64,000 nucleotides of DNA from Nocardia sp. (GCF_025465275.1 NZ_JAODNK010000073.1:112674-176673), one strand, 5' to 3'. Counted from the stretch's first letter, positions 25,643 to 34,814 are shown. Numbers and translations: made by a program. The notes: a model not told the origin generated them from the letters alone.

Positions 25643-27388
25643 ATGAATGTACATTTACCGGGTGAGTGCGGTGGCGGAGCTGTGACCGGGTTGCGGGCCG
25701 GGGACGCCCCGGCCGTCAAGGGCGACCGGTACAAGTGGGTCGCGTTGTCCAACACCACATTGGGCATGCTGATGGCCACGCTGGACGCCTCGATCGTGAT
25801 CATCGCGATGCCGGCGATCTTCCGCGGGGTCGGGCTGGATCCGCTGGGGGCCGGCAATATCAGCTATCTGCTGTGGATGATCATGGGCTATCTGCTGGTG
25901 ACAGCGGTGCTCGTGGTCGCGTTCGGGCGACTCGGCGATATGTTCGGCCGGGTGCGGATGTACAACCTGGGCTTCGCCATCTTCTCGGCCGCCTCGCTCG
26001 CGCTCTCGCTCGATCCCATGACCGGCGGTTCCGGTGCGCTGTGGCTGATTTGCTGGCGCATGGTGCAGGCCGTCGGCGGCGCGATGCTGATGGCCAACTC
26101 CGCGGCCATTCTCACCGACGCGTTTCCCGATGAACAGCGCGGAATGGCGTTGGGCGTCAACCAGATTGCCGCCCTCGGCGGGCAGTTTCTCGGGCTGGTG
26201 CTCGGCGGGGTGCTCGCCGCCATCGACTGGCGGGCTGTCTTCTGGATCAATGTGCCCATCGGCATTATCGGCACCATCTGGTCCTATCGCAGTCTCCGGG
26301 AAACCGGGGTCAGCAAGCGAAGTCGGATGGACTGGTCCGGAACACTCACCTTCACAGTAGGTTTGGCCGCGATCCTGGCCGGGATCACCTACGGCATCCA
26401 GCCGTACGGCGGGCACACCATGGGGTGGAGCAGTCCGATGGTGCTCGCCGGGATCCTCGGCGGCATCGCACTACTCGGGTTGTTCTGCCTCATCGAGACG
26501 AGGGTGGCCGAGCCGATGTTCGACCTCGCCCTGTTCCGTATCCGAACGTTCGCGGCCGGTAATTGCGCCGCCCTGCTGACCGCCATGGCGCGCGGCGGAC
26601 TCCAATTCATGTTGATCATTTGGCTGCAAGGCATTTGGCTGCCGTTGCACGGCTACGACTATGCCGACACCCCGTTGTGGGCCGGCATCTACATGCTGCC
26701 GCTGACCGCGGGCTTCATGCTCGCCGGTCCGCTGTCCGGCCTACTGTCCGACCGTTACGGCACCCGGCCGTTCGCCACCGGCGGATTGGTGGTGATGGCG
26801 CTGTCGTTCATCGGATTACTCATGCTGCCGGTGAATTTCGACTACCCGGTGTTCGCCGCCCTGATTCTGCTCAACGGCATCGGCCAGGGCGTGTTCTCCT
26901 CACCCAACACCTCCTCCATCATGAGCAGCGTCCCGCCGACCCGGCGCGGCGTAGCCTCCGGAATGCGCGCGACATTCCAGAACTCCGGCATGTCCCTGTC
27001 CATCGGAATCTTCTTCTCCCTCATGATCGTCGGCCTGGCTTCACACCTGCCCCAGTCACTGGCAGGCGGCCTCCAACAGCAGGGTGTTCCCGCCGACGTC
27101 GCCGCGCACCTCAGCCAACTACCACCGGTAGCAACGCTGTTCGCCGCATTCCTCGGCTACAACCCCCTGGGCCACCTCTTAGCCCCCAGCGGCGTCCTGA
27201 CCACCATCCCCGCCGACCACGCCCAAAAACTCACCAGCACAACTTACTTCCCACAACTGGTCGCCGACCCCCTGCACCACGGCCTGATCATCGTATTCAC
27301 CGTCGCCACGGTAATGACCGTGGTGGCCGCGATAGCCACCGTGCTGCGCCCCAACGACCCGGGCAAATCCACCCGCCACTCCCGCTGA
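25643..27388 (+). CDS. DHA2-family (14-helix) MFS drug exporter
   Basis: A 581-residue proton-driven multidrug exporter of the EmrB/QacA type in the cytoplasmic membrane. Fourteen hydrophobic segments can be counted. Motif A reads GRLGDMFGRVRM, the motif-D1 helix is LDASIVIIAMPAI, and motif C like sequence is GQFLGLVLGGVL. A long extracellular loop precedes the last helix. The assigned ATG 25643 lacks a good ribosome site and a 10-bp palindrome (25646-25655) covers its first codons, so translation may begin at a later codon such as GTG 25682, before the first helix. Confidence 0.88.
   Translation: MNVHLPGECGGGAVTGLRAGDAPAVKGDRYKWVALSNTTLGMLMATLDASIVIIAMPAIFRGVGLDPLGAGNISYLLWMIMGYLLVTAVLVVAFGRLGDMFGRVRMYNLGFAIFSAASLALSLDPMTGGSGALWLICWRMVQAVGGAMLMANSAAILTDAFPDEQRGMALGVNQIAALGGQFLGLVLGGVLAAIDWRAVFWINVPIGIIGTIWSYRSLRETGVSKRSRMDWSGTLTFTVGLAAILAGITYGIQPYGGHTMGWSSPMVLAGILGGIALLGLFCLIETRVAEPMFDLALFRIRTFAAGNCAALLTAMARGGLQFMLIIWLQGIWLPLHGYDYADTPLWAGIYMLPLTAGFMLAGPLSGLLSDRYGTRPFATGGLVVMALSFIGLLMLPVNFDYPVFAALILLNGIGQGVFSSPNTSSIMSSVPPTRRGVASGMRATFQNSGMSLSIGIFFSLMIVGLASHLPQSLAGGLQQQGVPADVAAHLSQLPPVATLFAAFLGYNPLGHLLAPSGVLTTIPADHAQKLTSTTYFPQLVADPLHHGLIIVFTVATVMTVVAAIATVLRPNDPGKSTRHSR
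25646..25655. promoter_or_regulatory. Palindrome AATGTACATT at the DHA2 start
   Basis: The perfect palindrome AATGTACATT, extended imperfectly as TGAATGTACATTTA, has the form of a TetR- or MarR-type operator. It overlaps the annotated start of the exporter gene, as repressor sites of drug pumps often do. No regulator gene adjoins. Confidence 0.4.
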
Positions 27389-27402
27389 CCAACTTCAGCG
27401 GA

Positions 27403-27903
27403 TCAACTGGTCTCCAGCGACTTTCGGATTTCGGTGGCGATGTCGAGCTGGGCTCGGGCGGCGGCCAGGCCGGCTGTGGTGTCCGCGGCGGTGCGCTGGG
27501 TGGCGGCTGAGATGTACTGGGCTACACCGGATTCGATGGAGGATACGGCGTCGGTAGCCAGTTTCAGTTGGTCGGCCGCGGCTGCGGACGGGAGGGCGGC
27601 CAGGGCTACCAGGCGGTCGTCCCAGGACAGGGCTGCCTGCTCGAGTTCGGCCCGCAGGACGAGGGTGGTGCCATCGTCGAGAGCATTGGCGGTGCGGAGG
27701 GCGGTCATGGTGTCGCGGAGGCGGCGGTGCAGGCGGGGGGCGGGGTCGTGGGAGCCTGCCCAGGAGGCGGGCGCCTGAGTGGGGGTGCCCGGGACTACCT
27801 GGTTCGCGGCGCTGACCGCAGTCTTCTGGCGTTTCGAGAGCAGCGCTATGCCGCCACCGATCGCTGCGATCAGCACTATCAGAACTACGAGCACCCACAC
27901 CAT
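27403..27903 (-). CDS. Small membrane-anchored coiled-coil protein (YdjH position)
   Basis: A 166-residue protein with one N-terminal membrane helix (about 2-22, MVWVLVVLIVLIAAIGGG) followed by a soluble helical part rich in Ala, Leu and Gln that is likely coiled coil. ATG 27903 has GAGGGTG upstream; the longer frame to 28200 overlaps the previous gene and is not coding. It is the third gene of a cluster with the zinc-ribbon protein (17-base gap) and the SPFH protein. By position it corresponds to ydjH of B. subtilis, but sequence homology was not shown. Confidence 0.7.
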   Translation of the reverse strand: MVWVLVVLIVLIAAIGGGIALLSKRQKTAVSAANQVVPGTPTQAPASWAGSHDPAPRLHRRLRDTMTALRTANALDDGTTLVLRAELEQAALSWDDRLVALAALPSAAAADQLKLATDAVSSIESGVAQYISAATQRTAADTTAGLAAARAQLDIATEIRKSLETS

Positions 27904-27920
27904 CGCTACACCCTCATCCG

Positions 27921-29339
27921 CTAATTGTGGTGTCCGGGCACCGTGTTCGGCGGCCGGGGCACCGTGGTTCGCCCGGTGGCCGTGTGATGGCCGTGCAGTC
28001 CGTTGTACACCAGGATGATCGCCACGATCGCGACGAGCACCGCCACGATCAAGGCAATGATCTTGATCTTGCTCCAGGGGCGGTCGCCGGCAACCTCGCC
28101 GGTGAGGCCGTTGATGTACACCTGGTACGGCTTGTCCATATAGACGACGGTCAGCAGCCAGATCGGCAGCAGCAGATGCTTGTATGCCAGCCAGTTCCAC
28201 GAGGTATTGGACTCGTGGACGATCTGACGGTCGCCACCGATCGCGGCATGCACCGTGCTCTCGATCGCCTGCTCCATGCGCTGTTGCGCCTCGGGCAGCG
28301 ACTGTTCGGCATCGTTGTCATAGGTGCGGCACAGGTGGCCCGCGACGAATTCCGGTGAGTACGAACGCGCTTCCTCGACCGGCCAGGGCTCCAGCGCGCG
28401 AATGCGCGAGCGGTTCAGGTTCTCATTAGCGAGCACCGGGAGATCCGCGAACTGATTGCTCACCTCGCCGGAAGCCGGATACCAGCGCGTGTGGGTCTCG
28501 TAGATCGGATCGCCGTCTTCATCGGTGCCGGTGCGCACCTGATAGTCCTCGCCGCGTTCACCCCGATACCAGGTGTCGGTATCGGCGTCGTAGGTGAAAT
28601 ACGCCGTATAGAGGCTCGAGAATGCACCGATCCGCCGGTATTTGCGGAACTTCGACGGTGCGAACCATCGCCCGGAGAACCACTTGTCGACCAGATCCCG
28701 GGCCTGCTTCTCACCGACATGGAAGGGCAGCAGCCCGTCCACCGGTAGCCGTGCGGGCGCATTGTGCACATCGTCGCGCTGGATCGGCGTCGCACAGTAG
28801 GGGCAGCGGGTGGCGGTGAGAGTGCCGTTGAATCCGGTTGTCCCGCCGCAGTTCTGACACTTCACCTCCCACTCCCCCGTGACCTGCGGCCCGGCCTGCC
28901 CGGCCTGGATCTGCCGCAACTCCGCGATGGCCGGCCCGAGTTCGCGCGCCTGCACCGGAGTGTTCGGCACAGTGATGGCAGAGCGATTACCGCAGTTGGG
29001 GCACAGCAGATCCTGTCCCACCGGATCGAATCCCAGCTGCCCGCCGCAGGACGAACACGGGTAGGTACGAGTCTGCTCGGTGGTGTGCAGCATGGCACGA
29101 TCCGGAACCCGTTGCGGCACAGGCGCTGCCGGAGCAGCCGTCTGCGGCGCCGGAACAGGGGCCGTGAATACCGGCTGCGGCGCAGGCGCGTATCCCGTCG
29201 GAGGCAGCGGCGGCGGCCCGGCAGGCAGCGGCGGAGTCCACGGCCGCGGCTCCGCGGTCGGTAGCGGCGGCGGTGCGGCTGATTCCCGAGGGGGAAGCGG
29301 TGGGGGTGCGGCCGGGTACGGCGGCTGGTTGTCGTTCAC
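27921..29339 (-). CDS. Zinc-ribbon membrane protein (YdjG-like)
   Basis: A 472-residue protein. Residues 1-75 are Pro/Ala-rich; two zinc ribbons follow: CSSCG...CPNCG (about 94-117) and CQNCG...CPYC (about 160-182). A large domain with conserved Trp/Tyr (about 195-385) comes next, and two membrane helices lie near 390-407 and 430-455, before a short Pro-rich tail. This matches the plan of B. subtilis YdjG, a membrane anchor for envelope-stress proteins. It sits 73 bases after the SPFH gene and 17 before the small membrane gene. Confidence 0.75.
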   Translation of the reverse strand: MNDNQPPYPAAPPPLPPRESAAPPPLPTAEPRPWTPPLPAGPPPLPPTGYAPAPQPVFTAPVPAPQTAAPAAPVPQRVPDRAMLHTTEQTRTYPCSSCGGQLGFDPVGQDLLCPNCGNRSAITVPNTPVQARELGPAIAELRQIQAGQAGPQVTGEWEVKCQNCGGTTGFNGTLTATRCPYCATPIQRDDVHNAPARLPVDGLLPFHVGEKQARDLVDKWFSGRWFAPSKFRKYRRIGAFSSLYTAYFTYDADTDTWYRGERGEDYQVRTGTDEDGDPIYETHTRWYPASGEVSNQFADLPVLANENLNRSRIRALEPWPVEEARSYSPEFVAGHLCRTYDNDAEQSLPEAQQRMEQAIESTVHAAIGGDRQIVHESNTSWNWLAYKHLLLPIWLLTVVYMDKPYQVYINGLTGEVAGDRPWSKIKIIALIVAVLVAIVAIILVYNGLHGHHTATGRTTVPRPPNTVPGHHN

Positions 29340-29412
29340 AAAAGCTCACTCGAGGTGACGGAAGCGACGGTTACACCGTTGCTGCGGAGAGACTTTCAGG
29401 ATGCGCGCAGCG

Positions 29413-30579
29413 CTAGTGCGGCGGCAGTGGCGGAGGGGTACCCGGTAGCGGCGGCGGCGCGGCGAAGAGCGTCTGCAGCGCGGGAACCGTGGAGGCGGCA
29501 ACCCATCCCGCCATACCCTCGGCCCACACATTGGTGTCGCGGGTGAGCTGTCCGGCCGAAACATACTGGCGCAGTTGCTCGATCGGGAACGGCCCGACCG
29601 CCTGCCCACCATTGTCGAAGTGGAAGACCTGCTGACCCGGCAGCGGCGGCGGAGCGGCCTGTTGCGCCGCACCCGGGGCCTGCTGCTGCGCGGGCTGTGC
29701 GAAACCACCCTGCATCTGCCCGGCCATCTGCCCGCCCAGCACCATGCCCATTCCGGCCTGCATCGCGGCTCCCATTCCCCCACCGGGGTTCTGGGCGGCG
29801 GCGAGCATGGCGTCGGCGGCCTGCATCTGCTGGTAGCGGTTCAGGTCGACATTGTTCATGAACCCGCCGGCCTCGACACCGCGGGCGACACCGCGCGTCA
29901 TCGCCTGCTGGATCTCCTCGGGCAGCGAGATCGACAGCGTGACCTGATCGACGCCGATACCGAACCCGGACAGTCGCTGCGCCACGAATTCGCCCAGCTT
30001 GCCGGACAATTCGACCTGACGACCCTGCAGATCGATGGCCCCGAGCCCACTGGCGAGCACCATATCGGAGAAGGCCAGCGCCATATTGTTGCGCAGCGTC
30101 TCGCTCAAAACATCGGCATCGACCTCGGCATTGGTGCCGATCATCTGCCGCAGGAACACCTCGGCATCGGTGACCTTGACCATGGCGGTGCCATTGGCGC
30201 GGATCTGCACCATCCGGAAGTCGGGATCGCGCACAGTGACGGGTTGCGGTGTGCCCCAGCGCATATCGGTGACCGGCCGGGTATTGATGAAATACACCTC
30301 GGACCGGAACGGCGAATTGAAGCCGTGGCGCCACCCCTGCAGGGTGGACATGATCGGCATGTTCTCGGTGGTGAGCGTGTAGTGCCCGGGCCCGTACTGG
30401 TCGGCCAGCTGCCCCCGGTAGACGAAGACCGCGCGCTGGCCCTCCCGGACGATGAGCTCCGCACCGTTCTTGATCTCGTTGTCGTAGCGCGGGAATCGCC
30501 ACGCCAAGGTGGTGCGGGTGTCGTCGAGCCACTCGATGATGTCGACGAATTCGCCCCGGATCATGTCCATCAGGCCCAT
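29413..30579 (-). CDS. SPFH-domain protein with C-terminal GYF_2 domain (YdjI-like)
   Basis: A 388-residue cytosolic protein. Residues about 30-225 form an SPFH (stomatin/flotillin-like) domain, about 230-320 a Gly/Met/Gln-rich linker, and about 320-375 a GYF_2 domain (FDNGGQAVGPFPIEQL, then WAEGMAGWV); the end is a polyproline repeat PPPLPGTPPPLPP. In B. subtilis the SPFH protein YdjI works with YdjG and YdjH to recruit PspA to stressed membranes. ATG 30579 follows AGGAGA. Its proline-rich tail and the proline-rich start of the zinc-ribbon protein suggest GYF-polyproline contacts, which is my inference. Confidence 0.8.
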   Translation of the reverse strand: MGLMDMIRGEFVDIIEWLDDTRTTLAWRFPRYDNEIKNGAELIVREGQRAVFVYRGQLADQYGPGHYTLTTENMPIMSTLQGWRHGFNSPFRSEVYFINTRPVTDMRWGTPQPVTVRDPDFRMVQIRANGTAMVKVTDAEVFLRQMIGTNAEVDADVLSETLRNNMALAFSDMVLASGLGAIDLQGRQVELSGKLGEFVAQRLSGFGIGVDQVTLSISLPEEIQQAMTRGVARGVEAGGFMNNVDLNRYQQMQAADAMLAAAQNPGGGMGAAMQAGMGMVLGGQMAGQMQGGFAQPAQQQAPGAAQQAAPPPLPGQQVFHFDNGGQAVGPFPIEQLRQYVSAGQLTRDTNVWAEGMAGWVAASTVPALQTLFAAPPPLPGTPPPLPPH

Positions 30580-30725
30580 GAAGTCTCCTGTTCCTCCCTT
30601 CGGGCACAAGGCCCGCCCAGCGCGAGTATCGCACAGGGGGCGTGTGCCCCAGTGCCTCTCGTCATCTCCCTATCGATGGGACCACACGGACTGTTAATAA
30701 ATCATGAGCAAGTCCCGGAAACAGC

Positions 30726-30759
30726 CGATGGCCCGCACGGAGCTCCGTGCGGGCCATCG
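30726..30759. terminator. Hairpin terminator after the SDR gene
   Basis: A 15-bp perfect stem (30726-30740 with 30745-30759, core GATGGCCCGCACGG) with loop AGCT lies 10 bases past the SDR stop. On the minus strand a short T-rich stretch follows. Confidence 0.75.
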
Positions 30760-30768
30760 ATCGAATGC

Positions 30769-31593
30769 CTACTTGCGGCCGGTGAATTCGTCCATGGAGT
30801 GGTAGACGCCGACGCTGTTGAGGTAGAAGTCGCGCACCTTCAGCGGCAGCAGGCCGGAGATGGCGCGATTGAGCCGCGAGGTCCAGGGCAGCACCACCAG
30901 CGCCGCACCCTTCTTCATCTCCTCCCAGGAGGTGTTCACGACCTCGTCCTGCTCCAGGATGGGGGTGAACAGGAAACCCTTGGCGCCGTCGAACATTCCG
31001 GTATTGATGTAGGTCGGGCAGACCGTGGTGAACTTCACGTGCTCATTGCCGGACTGCTCGAGCTCCAGTCGCACCGAGTCCGACCAGCCCAGCGCCGCCC
31101 ACTTGGAGGCCGCGTACACGCTCATGCGCGGATTCGCGACGAGCGCCGCCGACGAGGCGATGTTCAGCACCCGCGCCTCACCGGTGTTCTTCACCATCGC
31201 CGGCAGGAACTCCAGCGTGATGTACATCGGCGCAAGGGAATTGATGGCCATGGTTTTGTCGATATCGGCCCGGTTCTCGGTCTCCCAGAAGTAGCCGTTG
31301 CCGCGCACGATGCCCGCATTGTTGATGAGCACATCGATATCGCCGACCTGCTCGCGCACCGCCGCGCCGTTCTCGGTGATGGCGTCGCGATCGGAGACAT
31401 CGACCACATAGTGGTGAATGCGGCTGCCGCCCAGGGCCGTCAGCTCGGCCGCGGTCTCCTTCAGCGCCTGCTCATTGATATCCCAGAGCACCACATCGGC
31501 GGCCTGTTCGCGCACCGCTCGCTCCGCGAACGATTTGCCCAGCCCCATAGCGGCGCCCGTGATCAGGACCTTCTTGCCCGCTACGTTCTTCAT
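30769..31593 (-). CDS. Short-chain dehydrogenase/reductase
   Basis: A 274-residue classical SDR that reduces or oxidises a carbonyl/hydroxyl group with NAD(P). The cofactor motif TGAAMGLG is at about 13-20, NNAG near 91-94, and the catalytic Ser-Tyr-Lys appears as SSAALVANPRMSVYAASK. Aspartate after the second strand (LWDIN) suggests NAD preference. It starts 34 bases after the aldehyde dehydrogenase stop on the same strand, so the pair is an operon that could convert an alcohol to an acid via an aldehyde. The TetR protein encoded divergently probably controls both. Confidence 0.85.
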   Translation of the reverse strand: MKNVAGKKVLITGAAMGLGKSFAERAVREQAADVVLWDINEQALKETAAELTALGGSRIHHYVVDVSDRDAITENGAAVREQVGDIDVLINNAGIVRGNGYFWETENRADIDKTMAINSLAPMYITLEFLPAMVKNTGEARVLNIASSAALVANPRMSVYAASKWAALGWSDSVRLELEQSGNEHVKFTTVCPTYINTGMFDGAKGFLFTPILEQDEVVNTSWEEMKKGAALVVLPWTSRLNRAISGLLPLKVRDFYLNSVGVYHSMDEFTGRK

Positions 31594-31627
31594 ACCCTGC
31601 TGCTCCCCTGCTCGGATTTTCGGCGAA

Positions 31628-33199
31628 TCACTTCTGCCGCAACGACTTCATGACGCCCAGGTAGACGGTCATGGTCTTGGCCCACAGCTGCTCCGACATG
31701 CCCGGCAGCGGGGCGATGGGCAGCATGCGCTGCACCGCGATGGTCTGGGTGTCGACGTACTTGAGCAGCCCTTCCGGGCCGTGCCGGCGACCGGTGCCGG
31801 AGATTCCGAGCCCGCCGGACGGTGCGGCCACCGAACCCCAGGCGGCGATGAAGCCCTCATTGACGTTCACCGAACCGGCATTGACTCGGGCGGCGACCGC
31901 ACGCCCGCGGTTCGTATCCCGGCTCCACACACTGGCATTGAGGCCGTAAACGGTGTCATTGGCCTGCGTCACGGCGTCGTCGTCGCTGGCGACGCGGTAC
32001 ACCGACACGACCGGGCCGAAGGTCTCCTCCCGGAATACCGTCATGCCCTCGCGTACCTCCGCGAGAATCGTCGGCTCGTAGAAGTACGGGCCCAGTTCGG
32101 GGCGCGCCTTACCACCCGCGAGCACGGTCGCACCCTTGGCGACGGCATCATCGACATGCTTACTGACAGTGTCGATCTGGCGCGGGAAGGTCAGCGAGCC
32201 GATCTCGTAATCGAAGTCGAGGGTCTTGCCGAGCGTGAGCTTCTTGGTATTGGCGACAAATTCGGTGACAAACTGGTCATACACCTTGTCGTGCACATAG
32301 ATTCGCTCGATCGATTCACACAGCTGCCCGGCGGAGGCGAAGCAGGCGCGCACCGCGATCTTGGCGGCGGCGGAGACATCGGCGTCTTCCAGCACCAGCA
32401 GTGGGTTCTTGCCGCCGAGCTCGAGGGAGTAGCCGATGAGCCGCTCGCCCGCCTGCTGGGCAATGGTGCGGCCGGTGGCGCTGGAGCCGGTGTAGTCGAC
32501 GTAATCGGCGCGCGCGATGACCTCGGGGCCGAGCTTGGCGCCGCGGCCGAGTACGGCCTGCCACAAGCCCTTCGGCAGACCCGCGCGCTCGGCGATATCG
32601 ATGGCCCACAGCAGCGTCAGCGCGGTCTGATTGTCGGGGCGGCCGATAACAGCATTGCCCGCGAGCAGTGCGGGCAGCGCATCCGAGGCGCCCAGCGCGA
32701 GCGGATAGTTCCACGGTGAGATGACCGCGACCACGCCCTTGGGCCGGTTGCGCACCTCCACCTGGGTCAGCAGCGGCATGACGCCGCGCGGCTTGCGGTG
32801 CGCGAGAATGCGTTTGCCCTCGGCGGCATAGAAGCGGGTATTGACCGCGACATCGGAGACCTCGTCGAACGCGTGTACACGCGACTTACCGGTCTCGATC
32901 TGGACGATATCGAGAATGGTGTCCTGCTCGGCGAGCACCAGATCGTGAATGCGGCGCAGCAGCGCGGCACGCTCCCCGACCGGCACCTCGGCCCACTTCT
33001 CCTGGGCGCTGCGCGCGGTGGCGAAGGCGGTCTCCACATCGGCGACCGAGGACTGCGGCAGATCGACGATCTTGCGGCCGGTGGCCGGAGCGAAGATCTC
33101 GACCGACGGCGCACTGCCCGCGACCGCATGGCCGAGCAGTCGCTGTACCAGGTCGAACGGCAGTGCATCGGCGGCGGCGAGCTGCGGGGCAGTCGACAT
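31628..33199 (-). CDS. NAD(P)-dependent aldehyde dehydrogenase (succinate-semialdehyde type)
   Basis: A 523-residue ALDH-superfamily enzyme oxidising an aldehyde to its acid. The catalytic cysteine is in ASAGQLCESIER, the general-base glutamate in LELGGKNPLL, and ISPWNYPLALG marks the cofactor site. It resembles actinobacterial GabD2-like enzymes, but the substrate is uncertain. It leads the SDR operon. Two palindromes in the 130 bases before it, next to the divergent TetR gene, point to repression by that protein. Confidence 0.85.
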   Translation of the reverse strand: MSTAPQLAAADALPFDLVQRLLGHAVAGSAPSVEIFAPATGRKIVDLPQSSVADVETAFATARSAQEKWAEVPVGERAALLRRIHDLVLAEQDTILDIVQIETGKSRVHAFDEVSDVAVNTRFYAAEGKRILAHRKPRGVMPLLTQVEVRNRPKGVVAVISPWNYPLALGASDALPALLAGNAVIGRPDNQTALTLLWAIDIAERAGLPKGLWQAVLGRGAKLGPEVIARADYVDYTGSSATGRTIAQQAGERLIGYSLELGGKNPLLVLEDADVSAAAKIAVRACFASAGQLCESIERIYVHDKVYDQFVTEFVANTKKLTLGKTLDFDYEIGSLTFPRQIDTVSKHVDDAVAKGATVLAGGKARPELGPYFYEPTILAEVREGMTVFREETFGPVVSVYRVASDDDAVTQANDTVYGLNASVWSRDTNRGRAVAARVNAGSVNVNEGFIAAWGSVAAPSGGLGISGTGRRHGPEGLLKYVDTQTIAVQRMLPIAPLPGMSEQLWAKTMTVYLGVMKSLRQK

Positions 33200-33246
33200 T
33201 GGTCGCCCTCTCGAGGAGTCGGACGCGGGTGGGGCCCGCTATTTAC

Positions 33247-33279
33247 TGAACACCGATGTTAGGTGAACACTAGTGTTAG
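33247..33279. promoter_or_regulatory. Two tandem TetR-type operators
   Basis: TGAACACCGATGTTAG (33247-33262) and TGAACACTAGTGTTAG (33264-33279) repeat with a 17-base period; the second contains the perfect 12-bp palindrome AACACTAGTGTT. They sit between the divergent aldehyde dehydrogenase and TetR genes, 52-85 bases from each start, in the position expected for autoregulated TetR binding. Confidence 0.75.
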
Positions 33280-33330
33280 ATTAATGGGCGTGACGCACCT
33301 CATGTCAAGCCGTACACGCGGTGGCCACCT

Positions 33331-33999
33331 ATGACAACGGCCGCCACCGCGGCCCGTCGCGGCCGCCCGCCGCAGACGGCGCAACAGGCCGATCAGGTGC
33401 GTGCGCGAATCGTCCTGGCCACCGCCGACGTCTTCGCCGAACACGGTTCGCGCGGGCTGAGTGTCGCCCGCATCATCGATGCGGCCGGGTTGGCCAGGCC
33501 GACCTTCTATCGCTACTTCGCCAATGCCATCGAACCCTTGCACGCGGTCCTGACGCTCTCGAACGATGATTTGGTCGGCGGCATTCGCGCCGCGCTCGAG
33601 CGCACCGAAGAGCCGGTTCAGCTGGGCATCAATATGATCGAGGCCTACCTCTACTGGGCGAGTGGCCACGGCCCGATGCTCTCCCCGCTCTTCGCGGAAT
33701 TGCACGACCCAGGTTCCCCCGTCTCCTCCTACCGGGAGCGGGCTCTCGACGATATTCGCGAACTCATTCGCGCCAAGTTCGTCGAACTGAGCCGCCCGGT
33801 TCCGGCTCCACTGGATCTGGACACCGCCCTGCAAACCTGCGAGTTTGTGGTCTACCGGATTTCCGCGGGCGGGGAACCCAGCCCCGAAACCATCGCAGCG
33901 GCCCGCCTCACCATGATTCGCAGCGTGCTGGTCACCCTCGGACGCCGGGAAGACGTCGAATACGCCCTCACGATCCCCGGCCTCTTCACCACCGATTGA
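33331..33999 (+). CDS. TetR-family repressor of the ALDH-SDR operon
   Basis: A 222-residue TetR-type regulator. The N-terminal DNA-binding domain (about 22-70) contains the helix-turn-helix SVARIIDAAGLARPTFYRYF; the rest is the helical ligand-binding domain. It is divergent from the aldehyde dehydrogenase-SDR operon, with two palindromic operators between, so it very likely represses both directions until an inducer (perhaps an aldehyde or alcohol substrate) binds. Confidence 0.85.
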   Translation: MTTAATAARRGRPPQTAQQADQVRARIVLATADVFAEHGSRGLSVARIIDAAGLARPTFYRYFANAIEPLHAVLTLSNDDLVGGIRAALERTEEPVQLGINMIEAYLYWASGHGPMLSPLFAELHDPGSPVSSYRERALDDIRELIRAKFVELSRPVPAPLDLDTALQTCEFVVYRISAGGEPSPETIAAARLTMIRSVLVTLGRREDVEYALTIPGLFTTD

Positions 34000-34355
34000 G
34001 TTTCACCGCCGGTCCGGTAGCCATCGCGCAACCATGTGGCAATGCCGACTGCGCTCGAGCTCGCCGCCCAGCCGCTCACACCGAACTGCGCTCGGATCGT
34101 CGCGGGAAGAGATCGGCAGCGACTCATCCCTCTACGCCTACCATCGCCGAACTCCGTTCGTGGACGCGCTCTTTCAGCACGAATTGCCGATCCGGCCGCG
34201 CCCGCACCAGGGGTACATCAAGCTGTCACTGCCCGGCCCGGAGCCCATCGCAGCGGGCACCCACGATGGGGATCGAGCGCGGCGGCGTCTCCTGGTTCGT
34301 CGGGCGGACGGATAGGTCAGGAAGCGCGCACGCCTGATACCACCTACCGTGGGAT
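34000..34355 (+). other. Region without a confident gene
   Basis: About 355 bases between the TetR gene and a membrane-protein gene. A 93-codon frame (34034-34315) has moderately coding-like third positions in its second half, while the first half reads better in another frame (from 34036), as if a small gene had decayed by frameshift. No ribosome site or recognisable domain supports it. Confidence 0.3.
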
Positions 34356-34814
34356 ATGCGCACTTTCGTACATCTGCTGCTTTTCGCCTGTGCCATTGCC
34401 ATTGCCGTCGGTACGTTCGGCCCACTGCTCGGCACGGTCGAAGCTCAGCATGTCCGGCTGGAGGATCTGCGTAATGGGTTCGGTTCCGGACAATCCCTCG
34501 ATCAGGCCGGCAATCAATCCGTCTCACTGGTGATGTCGCTGGCGATCGTCCTGCTCGGCGTCGCGGCCGTCGTGCTCCTGGCCGCGCTCTTCGGCTCCCG
34601 CGTACTGGGCTGGCTCGGCGTCCTGGCCGGCCTCGCCAGCCTGGGCGTGCTCACCTGGCGGCTCGACGAGAAGTTCGACCACCAGCTACGCACGGACTAC
34701 CGCACCCTTCTCAACGGCAGTTGGGGCCTGTACCTGGTCGGCGGCGGTCTCGTCCTGGCCCTGCTGTGCCTGCTGATTCCGCGCGAGCGGGTCGTCCGCG
34801 CCATCCCGCAGTAA
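34356..34814 (+). CDS. Small four-helix membrane protein
   Basis: A 152-residue protein of unknown function with four hydrophobic segments at about residues 4-24, 56-80, 82-100 and 122-144. The loop between helices 1 and 2 (QHVRLEDLRNGF...) is hydrophilic and probably faces outside. ATG 34356 is the first usable start; no strong ribosome site precedes it. It stands alone and converges on the EthA-like gene. Confidence 0.65.
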   Translation: MRTFVHLLLFACAIAIAVGTFGPLLGTVEAQHVRLEDLRNGFGSGQSLDQAGNQSVSLVMSLAIVLLGVAAVVLLAALFGSRVLGWLGVLAGLASLGVLTWRLDEKFDHQLRTDYRTLLNGSWGLYLVGGGLVLALLCLLIPRERVVRAIPQ

